Assembly (NCBI RefSeq): GCF_020166345.1
Contig: NZ_JAIUJS010000002.1
Coordinates: 496,001 to 560,000, forward strand
DNA from: Winogradskyella vincentii
Lineage (GTDB): Bacteria > Bacteroidota > Bacteroidia > Flavobacteriales > Flavobacteriaceae
DNA length: 64,000 nt
Direction: 5' to 3'
The notes beneath the pieces were generated by a model, which was given only the letters and a program-made list of their open reading frames with translations, ran no database searches and had not been told where the DNA came from. Of this stretch, positions 26,933-35,076 are shown piece by piece. Every line of letters starts with the position of its first letter. The first letter of the stretch is position 1. The translations under genes and the position numbers were made by a program.

Positions 26933-28018
26933 TCAATCTATGTAAATTTGAGGGTTAGGGTAGAAAGCTGCAGTTGCAAACCACATACTTGTAACGTTTA
27001 CCGGGCTATTTAATTTTTGTCCCATTCTGGGACCATCAATAACTTTACCAAAAACTGACCAAGAGTTACCTTCATTATCGGTGAAAAACACATCAGAATT
27101 ATTAAAAGCAAAACTATAATCTAATTGATTAAAAATACCATTTACTTCAAATGCTGTTATAATATTTTCATTTCCTATTACTAGATAGTTTTGACCATTA
27201 AAATTGTCGATAACTGCATTTCCATTAACAAAATCCGAAAATTTATACACTTTTGCCTTATCATCGTCTATTATAGTAAACACTCTTTGTTTATTAGGCA
27301 AAGCGGGATTCAAGGGGCTTGGTACAAAAAGAAAAAGGTCGTGATCTGTTTTATATGCACCATAAGGGTAATTTCCATATGGTTTGTCAAAACCAGTTTG
27401 TGTATTTAGTACTTCAGAATCTGGATACATATTTTTCCAAGTTCCCCAATTTGTTTCAATGACAGGATAGATTTCAGGGTAATCTCCAATAAGATCGCCA
27501 TTTACACACTGCAAGCGCATTTGGGACCAATTGCTATCAGTCTCTCTATCATATAAGATTAGATTGGTATTATAAAGTAATCCTGACACACCAAAATGAG
27601 ATTCAATACCACCTTCTACAGAACTTTCCCAAGCAAACGCTGTTCCTGTCAATGGGCAATATGAAATAGAAATGTCCTCAGAATCTATAATATCATTAAC
27701 AATTTCGTGATAGTCTAAAATGAAATGCGGGTAAGCTCTTATGGTATTACCAATTTTAATGCCAACAACTAACTCATCATCGTCCATAGTTGTTTCGCTC
27801 GCAAGATTAAACATAGGGTTCTCAATAGATGGTATGCCATCCTTACCAGGCCCTCCATCTTCTACATCACCTACTGGAATTAGCCATGAATCTGTAGGAG
27901 TAGGGTCATTGTTATCTGTATTGTCCGAACCAGAGTCATTATTTGAAGGGTCGCTACTACTACAAGCAATTGCCAACAATATTGAAAATGATAAAATGAA
28001 GGGTTTAAAAGTTTTCAT
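26933..28018 (-). CDS. DUF3179 domain lipoprotein
   Basis: A 361-residue exported lipoprotein (lipobox AIACSSS, Cys19, then an Asn/Asp/Ser-rich linker) with one DUF3179 domain. The hallmark blocks are VVGIKIGNTIRAYPHFILDYHEIVND, ISYCPLTGTAFAW and FGVSGLLYNTNLILYDRETDS. The invariant Tyr-Cys-Pro and several His suggest metal or redox chemistry, but the function of the domain is not established. It is 8 nt behind an outer-membrane barrel gene on the same strand, so the two are probably partners. Confidence 0.88.
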   Translation of the reverse strand: MKTFKPFILSFSILLAIACSSSDPSNNDSGSDNTDNNDPTPTDSWLIPVGDVEDGGPGKDGIPSIENPMFNLASETTMDDDELVVGIKIGNTIRAYPHFILDYHEIVNDIIDSEDISISYCPLTGTAFAWESSVEGGIESHFGVSGLLYNTNLILYDRETDSNWSQMRLQCVNGDLIGDYPEIYPVIETNWGTWKNMYPDSEVLNTQTGFDKPYGNYPYGAYKTDHDLFLFVPSPLNPALPNKQRVFTIIDDDKAKVYKFSDFVNGNAVIDNFNGQNYLVIGNENIITAFEVNGIFNQLDYSFAFNNSDVFFTDNEGNSWSVFGKVIDGPRMGQKLNSPVNVTSMWFATAAFYPNPQIYID

Positions 28019-28026
28019 AGATTCTA

Positions 28027-28995
28027 TTAATTTAACACTGCTTGTGGTTTATTGAATAAGTTAATTAAAAAACCTGAAGTAATTCTATATGTAGGTGTCA
28101 ATTGAATACCCTCAGGTCTTGAATATATTGGTAATTCCGCTGAAACATTAAGTGATGTATTCTTAAAAATACTTACGGATAAATTAGGTATAATGAAAAT
28201 CCATTCACCACCAGTATTAGGTAAATCAGCTGTATTAATTTTGTCTTGAGCTGCGTTTCGATATTTAAAAGTTATTCTTGGATTTATTACGGTGTTTTGA
28301 ACTAGAAACTGGTCCGAAACCCCAAAATAAGCTTGTATATCATTACCAAATTCGTAAGTAGAATCATCAAAATATGAATTATTTTCACCTGTTTGTCTGT
28401 ATATTAAGCGAGTTGAAAAAGCCATAGTTGGTCTAAAATCAAATGATTTATTTGCACCCAATAGATAAATTAAATCCCAAGAATTACTACCGGGTTGTAA
28501 ATCTGCATTCAGTACAATACCTTGATCATTGGTTTCAGTAGATGATCCTAATGGTAATTTTACGCCAAAACCAATATCTAGTCTAAAACTTTTTTCAATA
28601 TTATTAATGACTTTATATCTAACCAAAATGACCGCATCGCCAATACCATAGGTTTGATCTAGGTTTTCCTCATCAAATTGACTAATGATTCTTCTTTGGT
28701 TTACCCATGTAAATAATCCCTCTATAGACAGTCGGTCTGTAAAAGAATATCCGGCATTTAATAAAATAGAGTGCGTAGTTCTTAATCTAGAATTATCGTC
28801 AAGTGTTTCATTTTCATTCTTTAAGGTATTAAGATTATTAAAGTCGTAGCTCAATCCCAGAATTGCTGACTGGCCAGAGGAAAATTCAAGACCAAGATTA
28901 TTGGATAGGGGAATACCTCCAGAACAACATGTTTGGCTAAAAGAAGTTTTGGTTATGGCAAGGCAAAACCCTAAAAGGAAAATTCTAAACTTCAT
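28027..28995 (-). CDS. Outer-membrane barrel with N-terminal Cys-Cys
   Basis: A 322-residue exported barrel. The signal peptide ends TSFSQ, and the mature protein begins with TCCSGGIPLSNNLG, an unusual vicinal cysteine pair. Repeated strands (LLNAGYSFTDRLSIEGLFTWV, GIGDAVILVRYKV, NLSVSIFKNTSLNVSAELPIY) resemble the transporter-like barrels near the MetA-pathway-of-phenol-degradation family. Upstream partner of the DUF3179 gene, 8 nt apart. The vicinal cysteines could bind copper or another soft metal; that is inference. Confidence 0.65.
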   Translation of the reverse strand: MKFRIFLLGFCLAITKTSFSQTCCSGGIPLSNNLGLEFSSGQSAILGLSYDFNNLNTLKNENETLDDNSRLRTTHSILLNAGYSFTDRLSIEGLFTWVNQRRIISQFDEENLDQTYGIGDAVILVRYKVINNIEKSFRLDIGFGVKLPLGSSTETNDQGIVLNADLQPGSNSWDLIYLLGANKSFDFRPTMAFSTRLIYRQTGENNSYFDDSTYEFGNDIQAYFGVSDQFLVQNTVINPRITFKYRNAAQDKINTADLPNTGGEWIFIIPNLSVSIFKNTSLNVSAELPIYSRPEGIQLTPTYRITSGFLINLFNKPQAVLN

Positions 28996-29050
28996 TCAAT
29001 AAAGGCATTCGTTATAAAGTTTAGACGAAGATATTTTTATTACTTACATT

Positions 29051-29485
29051 TTAGTCAAGAGGGACTACTAAAACCGGAATGTTAGATTTTTTAATTAAAC
29101 TTTCTGAGACGCTTCCAAATAAAGCTTGATAAAAAATACCATAGGATTGATGACCTATAATTATAAGATCAATATTCAATTTTTTTGTTTTGTTTAAGAT
29201 TGTTTCAACAGTTGCTCCTTGAATTAGTAAAGCTTCACTATTTACACCCTTTTGTTTTAATGAGTTTGTAATACTTTCAAGCTTTTTATGTTCTTCCCTC
29301 AGTTTATCTGCACGATTATCTCTTATAAATTGTGGGCCAGCATCATAACCAACAAAATCTGGATCTGGTGCTGCGACATGTATGAACCAAACTTTTGATT
29401 GGAAATTATCCCCTAATTCATAAGCTTTGTCAATAAGTAAATCCTCATTTCCTTTAAAATCAATTGGAACTAAAATATTCTTCAT
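29051..29485 (-). CDS. Universal stress protein, single domain
   Basis: A 144-residue UspA-fold protein. It begins MKNILVPIDFKGNED and carries the nucleotide-binding motif GHQSYGIFYQALFGSVSESLI, a variant of G-x2-G-x9-G-S/T. Monocistronic: 103 nt or more to neighbours on both sides. An imperfect TGAT-N4-ATTA palindrome lies upstream at 29556-29572. Confidence 0.9.
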   Translation of the reverse strand: MKNILVPIDFKGNEDLLIDKAYELGDNFQSKVWFIHVAAPDPDFVGYDAGPQFIRDNRADKLREEHKKLESITNSLKQKGVNSEALLIQGATVETILNKTKKLNIDLIIIGHQSYGIFYQALFGSVSESLIKKSNIPVLVVPLD

Positions 29486-29555
29486 AACAATAATTATTAA
29501 TTGTTAAACTTAAATATTGAGGCCTTTTTAAGATAGTGAATATTTGGGATATAAA

Positions 29556-29572
29556 ATATGATAAATATTATT
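29556..29572. promoter_or_regulatory. Imperfect TGAT-N4-ATCA palindrome
   Basis: ATATGAT-AAAT-ATTATT: the left half and spacer equal the nos/Rrf2 operator, the right core half has one mismatch. Centre about 78 bp before the stress protein start. No clear -7 box is seen. Confidence 0.3.
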
Positions 29573-29603
29573 GTTGAATAAACTACTTATCTAATTGAAT
29601 GAT

Positions 29604-30515
29604 TTATTCTCTAAGAGAGTTTTTGTGAATCGTTTTTATTTCGTCAAATGTGAAGACGTTTGAATTGATTAGGTTTAAATACTCATCTGTTATGGTAGCA
29701 TCAAATAATATAAGGTCATCTGTATTAATTGTAATGTTTATGCCATAATCAAAAAGTATTCTCGCTGGATGATTTTCTATATTCTTCACTGCACCTAATG
29801 CAATGTTACTTTGTGGGCAAATATTTAATTGGATACTATTTTTTAATATTAGTTCCATTGTATTTTTCGATTCTACTGCTCTGATGCCATGCTGAATTTC
29901 ATCTGGATTGAGAATGTGGATGGTTTCTTCAATACTATTGTGGTTAGAAAACTCTCCAATATGGACTTTTGTTTTTAATCCATTGTCATTGGCAATATTA
30001 TAAAGTCTTGTGAAGGGGTTTAAATCCTTACCTGCTTCTTGCCCATATAAATCAATACCATGAAAAATACCGCTATCAATACATTTTAAACTATAATTGT
30101 AAACTTTATCTATATCTAAATCTTTATTTACACCTATATCTGGTTTAAAATCAATTTTAGATTTGTATTTATCTTGAAGTTTCAAAACTTCTTCAATTAC
30201 TTCTTCAATTGAATCGTTAAAAAACCTTGTAAGACCAATATCTACGCTAGCTTCTAATAGATTTACATTATCATCTATTGCACTTTGTATAGCAATGTCC
30301 ATAAAATTTACTACATCCTCTTTGTGAGTCATTATTGTATTAAGTGTTCCATAAATGAAATCTATCATTCCAGGAAGACCGTTGTACTTTTTAGGGAAAT
30401 TAATTTGAGCATTTGGATAGCGTTCAGAAAATCTCTTTTGAGAGCCTGCTAAATGTAAATGACTATGTAAATCAGCCTTTTTTAATTTTGATATTTTTTC
30501 TTTAATATTAGCCAA
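29604..30515 (-). CDS. Adenosine-deaminase-like amidohydrolase
   Basis: A 303-residue TIM-barrel deaminase of the adenosine/adenine deaminase family. Metal and catalytic residues are present: HSH (His17, His19), HIGE with the catalytic Glu, QHG, and the metal aspartate in NTDD. It lacks the last 25-30 residues typical of the family: the frame stops right after NSLRE. Whether adenosine, adenine or another base is the substrate cannot be told. The start overlaps Sua5 by 8 nt, so the two are coupled; polA is the upstream member. Confidence 0.8.
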   Translation of the reverse strand: MANIKEKISKLKKADLHSHLHLAGSQKRFSERYPNAQINFPKKYNGLPGMIDFIYGTLNTIMTHKEDVVNFMDIAIQSAIDDNVNLLEASVDIGLTRFFNDSIEEVIEEVLKLQDKYKSKIDFKPDIGVNKDLDIDKVYNYSLKCIDSGIFHGIDLYGQEAGKDLNPFTRLYNIANDNGLKTKVHIGEFSNHNSIEETIHILNPDEIQHGIRAVESKNTMELILKNSIQLNICPQSNIALGAVKNIENHPARILFDYGINITINTDDLILFDATITDEYLNLINSNVFTFDEIKTIHKNSLRE

Positions 30516-31476
30516 ATTTGTTCTTAGTTGCTCTTGATAATCTGTCGTTTATGGACTTTCCAAGCCCATAATCTGGTAATTTCTCTGCGATAATAATATC
30601 CAAATCTTGATTATCTAATTGATGTAGCGCATCATATAGTTTCGACGCTGCTTCATCTAGATTTTTAGTTTCTGACAATACAATTTTAAAATGAATCATC
30701 TCATCATTTAAAATATCATTAAAGATTAATAATCCAATACGCTTTTCACGATTTGCTTCAATTGATTTAACCAAGTTTTCAGTGAGGATTGTTTTCGTTT
30801 GCGGCGCATAATGGCGTTCTAACATACCTGGTGCTTCAGGACTAATTTCTTCCTTGTTTTTGATTAAAATTTTGCCTATAACACGTTCTATCTCTTCAAT
30901 AGGAGTAGATCCAAGTCTGTAAATGATGGGTTCATCATTTTCAAATCCTATGATTGTAGATTCAATACCGCTTTTACACGGACCTCCATCTAATACCATT
31001 TTAATGTCATGTTTAAAATAGTTTTCAACGTGCTCAGGTTTTGTTGGACTAATATTGCTAAATGGGTTGGCACTAGGTGCAGCCAATGGAAACTCCAATT
31101 GATTAAGAAGTTGAAGTGTTTTAGGGTGATTTGGTACACGTACAGCGACTGTTGGCTTGCCTGAAGTTATTAAGTCTGGGATAATGTCTTTTTTTGGTAA
31201 AACCAATGTTATAGGTCCTGGCCAAAAAGCATCTGCCAATAATTGTGCCTTGATTGGGACATAACTAACAATATTAGTAAGTCTGTTTTTTGATGCAATA
31301 TGTACAATTAAAGGGTTGAAGCTTGGACGTTTTTTGGTTTTGAAAATAGCCTTAACTGCTTTCTCTGAAAAGATATTTCCTGCGAGACCATAAACAGTTT
31401 CTGTTGGAATTGCCACCAACTCTTCATTATTTAATAGTTCAACAGCTTTAGATATGTTTTTAGAAATAATGCCCAT
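30508..31476 (-). CDS. L-threonylcarbamoyladenylate synthase, Sua5 type
   Basis: Makes threonylcarbamoyl-AMP for the t6A37 modification of ANN-reading tRNAs. The 322-residue protein has the YrdC domain (about 1-200: AIPTETVYGLAGN, KKRPSFNPLIVHI, AAPSANPFSNISPT) plus the C-terminal Sua5 domain, so it is the long Sua5 form and not the short TsaC form. The linker PEAPGMLERHYAP between domains is typical. Second gene behind polA, 39 nt apart. Confidence 0.93.
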   Translation of the reverse strand: MGIISKNISKAVELLNNEELVAIPTETVYGLAGNIFSEKAVKAIFKTKKRPSFNPLIVHIASKNRLTNIVSYVPIKAQLLADAFWPGPITLVLPKKDIIPDLITSGKPTVAVRVPNHPKTLQLLNQLEFPLAAPSANPFSNISPTKPEHVENYFKHDIKMVLDGGPCKSGIESTIIGFENDEPIIYRLGSTPIEEIERVIGKILIKNKEEISPEAPGMLERHYAPQTKTILTENLVKSIEANREKRIGLLIFNDILNDEMIHFKIVLSETKNLDEAASKLYDALHQLDNQDLDIIIAEKLPDYGLGKSINDRLSRATKNKFG

Positions 31477-31515
31477 TCGTATTATTCGATTGCAATATTA
31501 TTTTAGTTAAGAATA

Positions 31516-34362
31516 TTAATGCGCTTCCAACCAATTATCTCCAATATCTAGTTCTACATCAAGCGGAACTTCTAGTTTGTATGCATTTTCCATTTCAGAT
31601 TTAATCAGAGATTTCATTTCTTCTAGTTCAGGTTTGTAAATATCAAACACCAATTCATCATGAACTTGTAATAGCATTTTTGACTTGTAATTGCCTTTTT
31701 TAAGCCTATCATGGATTTTTATCATCGCTATTTTAATGATATCTGCTGCACTTCCTTGAATAGGTGCATTAACCGCATTTCGTTCTGCGGCACCACGGAC
31801 AACAGCATTTCTTGAATTAATATCTTTTAAATAACGACGTCTACCCAAAACGGTTTGAACATAACCATTATCTCTTGCAAAATCTACTTGGTCTTGTATG
31901 TAAAGTCTCAGTTTAGGGTATGTAGCATAATATGTATCTATAAGCTCTTTTGATTCACTCCTGGTTAGATTTGTTTGATTACTTAAACCAAATGCTGAAA
32001 CACCATAAATAATCCCAAAATTCACGGTTTTTGCGTTACCACGTTGTTCTCTAGTTACTTCTGAAATAGGTACATTAAATACTTTCGAAGCCGTTGAAGC
32101 ATGAATGTCTTCACCATTCTTAAATGCTTCAATCATCGTTTCTTCTTCACTTAATGCAGCAATTATTCTCAATTCTATTTGAGAGTAATCGGCAGCTAAC
32201 AAAGTGTAGTCTTCATTTCTAGGTATAAAAGCTTTTCTTACTTGTCGACCACGCTCAGTTCGTATTGGTATATTTTGAAGATTTGGATTGTTGCTACTTA
32301 ATCGGCCAGTTGCTGCAACGGTTTGCATATAGTCTGTATGTACACGGCCTGTATGTTCTTCAACTTGTTGAGGTAGGGCATCAACATAGGTACTTTTTAG
32401 TTTTGAGAGTCCTCTGTAATCTAGAATATGTTGTACTATTTCATGATCTTTGGCTAGATAACTCAATACATCCTCAGCGGTTGAATATTGACCTGTTTTA
32501 GTTTTTTTAGGCTTGTCAACCAGTTTCATTTTTTCAAAGAGAATTACGCCAAGTTGTTTAGGTGATGCAATATTGAATTCTTCACCAGCAGCATTATATA
32601 TTTTCTTTTCAAGACTTGCTATATCATTATTTAATTCTTCAGCTAACGAGTTTAAAAAATCAATATCAAGATTGATACCTTCTAATTCCATATTAGCTAA
32701 AACTCTTAACAATGGAATCTCAATTTCGTCAAATAGTTTTTGTGTATTTGCCTCACCCAATTCTTTTTGAAAATGCTCTTTCAATTGCAATGTTATATCA
32801 GCATCTTCAACAGCATATTCAGTTTGTTTTTCTAGAGGAACATCTCGCATAGATAACTGGTTCTTCCCCTTTTTACCAATTAAATCTGTAATTGAAATAG
32901 GTGTATAGTTGAGATAGGTTTCAGCCAACACATCCATATTATGTCGCATATCAGGATTTATTAAATAATGCGCCAACATAGTATCAAACAATTTACCCTT
33001 TACTTCAATATTGTATTTGGCTAATACCTTTATATCATACTTTAAATTCTGGCCAATTTTTTCAATATTTTCATTTTCAAAGAATGGTCTTAGTTCTTCA
33101 ATTAATGACTGAGCTTCATTCTTGTCTTCTGGGAATGGAACATAAAAACCTTTACTAGCTTCCCAAGAAAATGCTATACCTACTAATTCAGCTGTTAATG
33201 GATTTAGACCTGTGGTTTCCGTATCAAAGCATACAGAAGATTGATTCAATAAGTTTTTCACAAACAATTTTGTTGCCATGCCAGGACTCACACTTTGGTA
33301 AAAATGAGAAGTGGTTTCAGCAGTATTGCGTGTGAAATCATTAGTTTTATTTTCGTCAGTTGTGCCTTCTCCTCCAAATAACGAAAACTGTCCAGCACCA
33401 GCAGATTTTTGCTCTTTTGGAGTAGACTTAACCTCAGTAGTTTTGCTAGTCTGTTGTGTCTGTGTATCTGTTGAGTTTTCGGTATTAAAGGTCTTTAAGA
33501 AATTTTCGGTTAGTCTTCTAAACTCAAGATTTTGGAATATTTCTTTGACCTTGTCAATATCTGGATGATCTAGCTCAAAATCCTTAGCATCGAATTCTAC
33601 AGGGACATCTAGCATTATTCTTGCTAGTTCTTTAGAGAGTTTCCCAAGGTCTGCATTGGCCTCTACCTTTTCCTTCATTTTTCCTTTTAACTGATCAGTA
33701 TTGTCCAAAAGGCCTTCCATACTTCCGAACTGATTGATAAATTTTTTAGCTGTTTTTTCTCCAACACCTGGTAAACCTGGTATATTATCACTTGCATCAC
33801 CCATCATACCAAGAAAATCAATGACCTGCTCAGGAGTTTCTACCTCGAATTTTTTTTGCACTTCGGGAATCCCCCAAGTCTCATACCCTCCACCAAAAAC
33901 TGGTCGATACATAAAAATATTGTCTGTAACGAGCTGAGCAAAATCTTTATCCGGCGTTACCATAAATACCTTATAACCTTCCTTTTCTGCTTGTCTAGAA
34001 AGTGTTCCGATAACATCGTCGGCTTCAAACCCTTCTTTTACCATAATTGGAATATGCATGGCCTTCAAAATTTCATGAATATATGGCACAGCTGTTTTAA
34101 TGCCCTCTGGAGTTTCGTCACGATTTGCCTTATAGGCCTCATACATTTCAACGCGGTCTACACTGCCACCTTTATCAAAACAAACAGCTAGATGATCTGG
34201 ACGTTCTCTTTTAATTACATCTAATAGAGAATTCATAAAACCCATAATAGCTGAAGTGTCTTCTCCTTTAGAGTTTATTCTTGGATTTTTTATGAAAGCA
34301 TAATAACCACGGAAAATCAATGCATATGCATCAACAAGAAAAAGGCGTTTTTGATCTGACAT
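31516..34362 (-). CDS. polA: DNA polymerase I
   Basis: Repair and Okazaki-fragment polymerase, 948 residues, all three domains. The 5'-3' exonuclease occupies about 1-290 (FLVDAYALIFRGYYA, GFEADDVIGTL, DASDNIPGLPGVGEKTA). The proofreading exonuclease is about 355-530 and appears active, since FDTETTGLNPL keeps the Asp-x-Glu pair. The polymerase domain has motif A DYSQIELRIIA, motif B RGNAKTVNFGIIYG and motif C QVHDELVFD. A Thr/Ser/Lys-rich linker near 295-345 separates the first two. Confidence 0.97.
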   Translation of the reverse strand: MSDQKRLFLVDAYALIFRGYYAFIKNPRINSKGEDTSAIMGFMNSLLDVIKRERPDHLAVCFDKGGSVDRVEMYEAYKANRDETPEGIKTAVPYIHEILKAMHIPIMVKEGFEADDVIGTLSRQAEKEGYKVFMVTPDKDFAQLVTDNIFMYRPVFGGGYETWGIPEVQKKFEVETPEQVIDFLGMMGDASDNIPGLPGVGEKTAKKFINQFGSMEGLLDNTDQLKGKMKEKVEANADLGKLSKELARIMLDVPVEFDAKDFELDHPDIDKVKEIFQNLEFRRLTENFLKTFNTENSTDTQTQQTSKTTEVKSTPKEQKSAGAGQFSLFGGEGTTDENKTNDFTRNTAETTSHFYQSVSPGMATKLFVKNLLNQSSVCFDTETTGLNPLTAELVGIAFSWEASKGFYVPFPEDKNEAQSLIEELRPFFENENIEKIGQNLKYDIKVLAKYNIEVKGKLFDTMLAHYLINPDMRHNMDVLAETYLNYTPISITDLIGKKGKNQLSMRDVPLEKQTEYAVEDADITLQLKEHFQKELGEANTQKLFDEIEIPLLRVLANMELEGINLDIDFLNSLAEELNNDIASLEKKIYNAAGEEFNIASPKQLGVILFEKMKLVDKPKKTKTGQYSTAEDVLSYLAKDHEIVQHILDYRGLSKLKSTYVDALPQQVEEHTGRVHTDYMQTVAATGRLSSNNPNLQNIPIRTERGRQVRKAFIPRNEDYTLLAADYSQIELRIIAALSEEETMIEAFKNGEDIHASTASKVFNVPISEVTREQRGNAKTVNFGIIYGVSAFGLSNQTNLTRSESKELIDTYYATYPKLRLYIQDQVDFARDNGYVQTVLGRRRYLKDINSRNAVVRGAAERNAVNAPIQGSAADIIKIAMIKIHDRLKKGNYKSKMLLQVHDELVFDIYKPELEEMKSLIKSEMENAYKLEVPLDVELDIGDNWLEAH

Positions 34363-34487
34363 CTACTTAAATTTTGAAGTCTATAAAACTACAAAAAAGT
34401 TAAGGTTTTATTATAGATGTTCAAATAATAAAAATTAGCAATGTAATGATGTTTTTAAACTTAGAATTTTGAAATATCATTTAAAAT

Positions 34488-34518
34488 AAAAAGGCCGAAA
34501 CAATTTGTTTCGGCCTTT
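34488..34518 (-). terminator. Terminator after the small secreted protein gene
   Basis: AAAAGGCCGAAAC / GTTTCGGCCTTTT; T-rich tail on the minus strand. It also faces polA's promoter region. Confidence 0.85.
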
Positions 34519-34538
34519 TAACTATCTATAATATACTC

Positions 34539-34799
34539 TTAGCAAAGCTTTACAGTTTTAGTTTTTATCTGAAGACTCTTTCTGTAAGCTTTAATACTTA
34601 TGATTTCAACATTTTTCTTACGGTTGATTTTTAAAAACTTAGCCTTCGCCTTAGCAGAAATAACAGTCTTTTTAGCAACTGGCTTTTCAACAGTTACATT
34701 TTCAACAAGTTCAGTCTCGTTATTAGCAACATTATCCTGCTGAGCGAAACTCGCTAGAGACATTGTTAAAAATAATATTAATACTAAACCTTTTTTCAT
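34539..34799 (-). CDS. Small secreted basic protein
   Basis: An 86-residue protein from the ATG at 34799, chosen because it gives a textbook signal peptide (MKKGLVLILFLTMSLASFAQ); a longer start at 34847 would bury it. The mature part of about 66 residues is Lys/Val-rich, with a repeated KT/KAKAKF pattern, and ends TVKLC with a single C-terminal cysteine. No family recognised. It has its own terminator and lies alone between polA and the repeat region. Confidence 0.65.
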   Translation of the reverse strand: MKKGLVLILFLTMSLASFAQQDNVANNETELVENVTVEKPVAKKTVISAKAKAKFLKINRKKNVEIISIKAYRKSLQIKTKTVKLC

Positions 34800-34855
34800 A
34801 ATTGTTTGAAGTGTTTTTCTATTAACTTCGACACAAATAAACATCAAAGGTCAAC

Positions 34856-34951
34856 ATGAGGCTTAATATTTTGGACGAATCAAGGCGATTATTAGATAAC
34901 CTGTACTGGTTTGTAAAAAACATCGACGAAATACACCAATTCGGCCTGTAG
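34856..34951 (+). CDS. Candidate 31-residue peptide inside the repeat region
   Basis: ATG to TAG, 31 codons. The peptide is amphipathic and ends LYWFVKNIDEIHQFGL. The last part coincides with repeat copy 1; in repeat copy 2 the same frame reads KNIDEMH and then stops. The changes between copies in this frame include silent ones (GAC/GAT), which hints at coding, but the similarity runs past the stop in copy 2. It may be a fossil of a longer gene or a chance ORF. Confidence 0.25.
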   Translation: MRLNILDESRRLLDNLYWFVKNIDEIHQFGL

Positions 34952-35056
34952 CCCTTTAAAATCGTTGGTTTTGGGGTTCATTCAAACAGATTTCCGGTTG
35001 AAATGCAGAAGTTTTACAAAAACATCGATGAAATGCACTAATTTAGCCTGTATCCC
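34916..35056 (+). repeat. Diverged direct repeat, two 39-bp copies 102 bp apart
   Basis: Copy 1 at 34916-34954 and copy 2 at 35018-35056 start AAAAACATCGA and end CCTGTA/T-CCC; 33 of 39 positions agree by hand alignment. The 63 nt between them are only weakly similar to the sequence before copy 1, so an old 102-bp tandem duplication is possible. The second copy ends 20 nt before the aldehyde dehydrogenase start codon. Confidence 0.65.
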
Positions 35057-35076
35057 AATAAACACAAGGATAAAAA

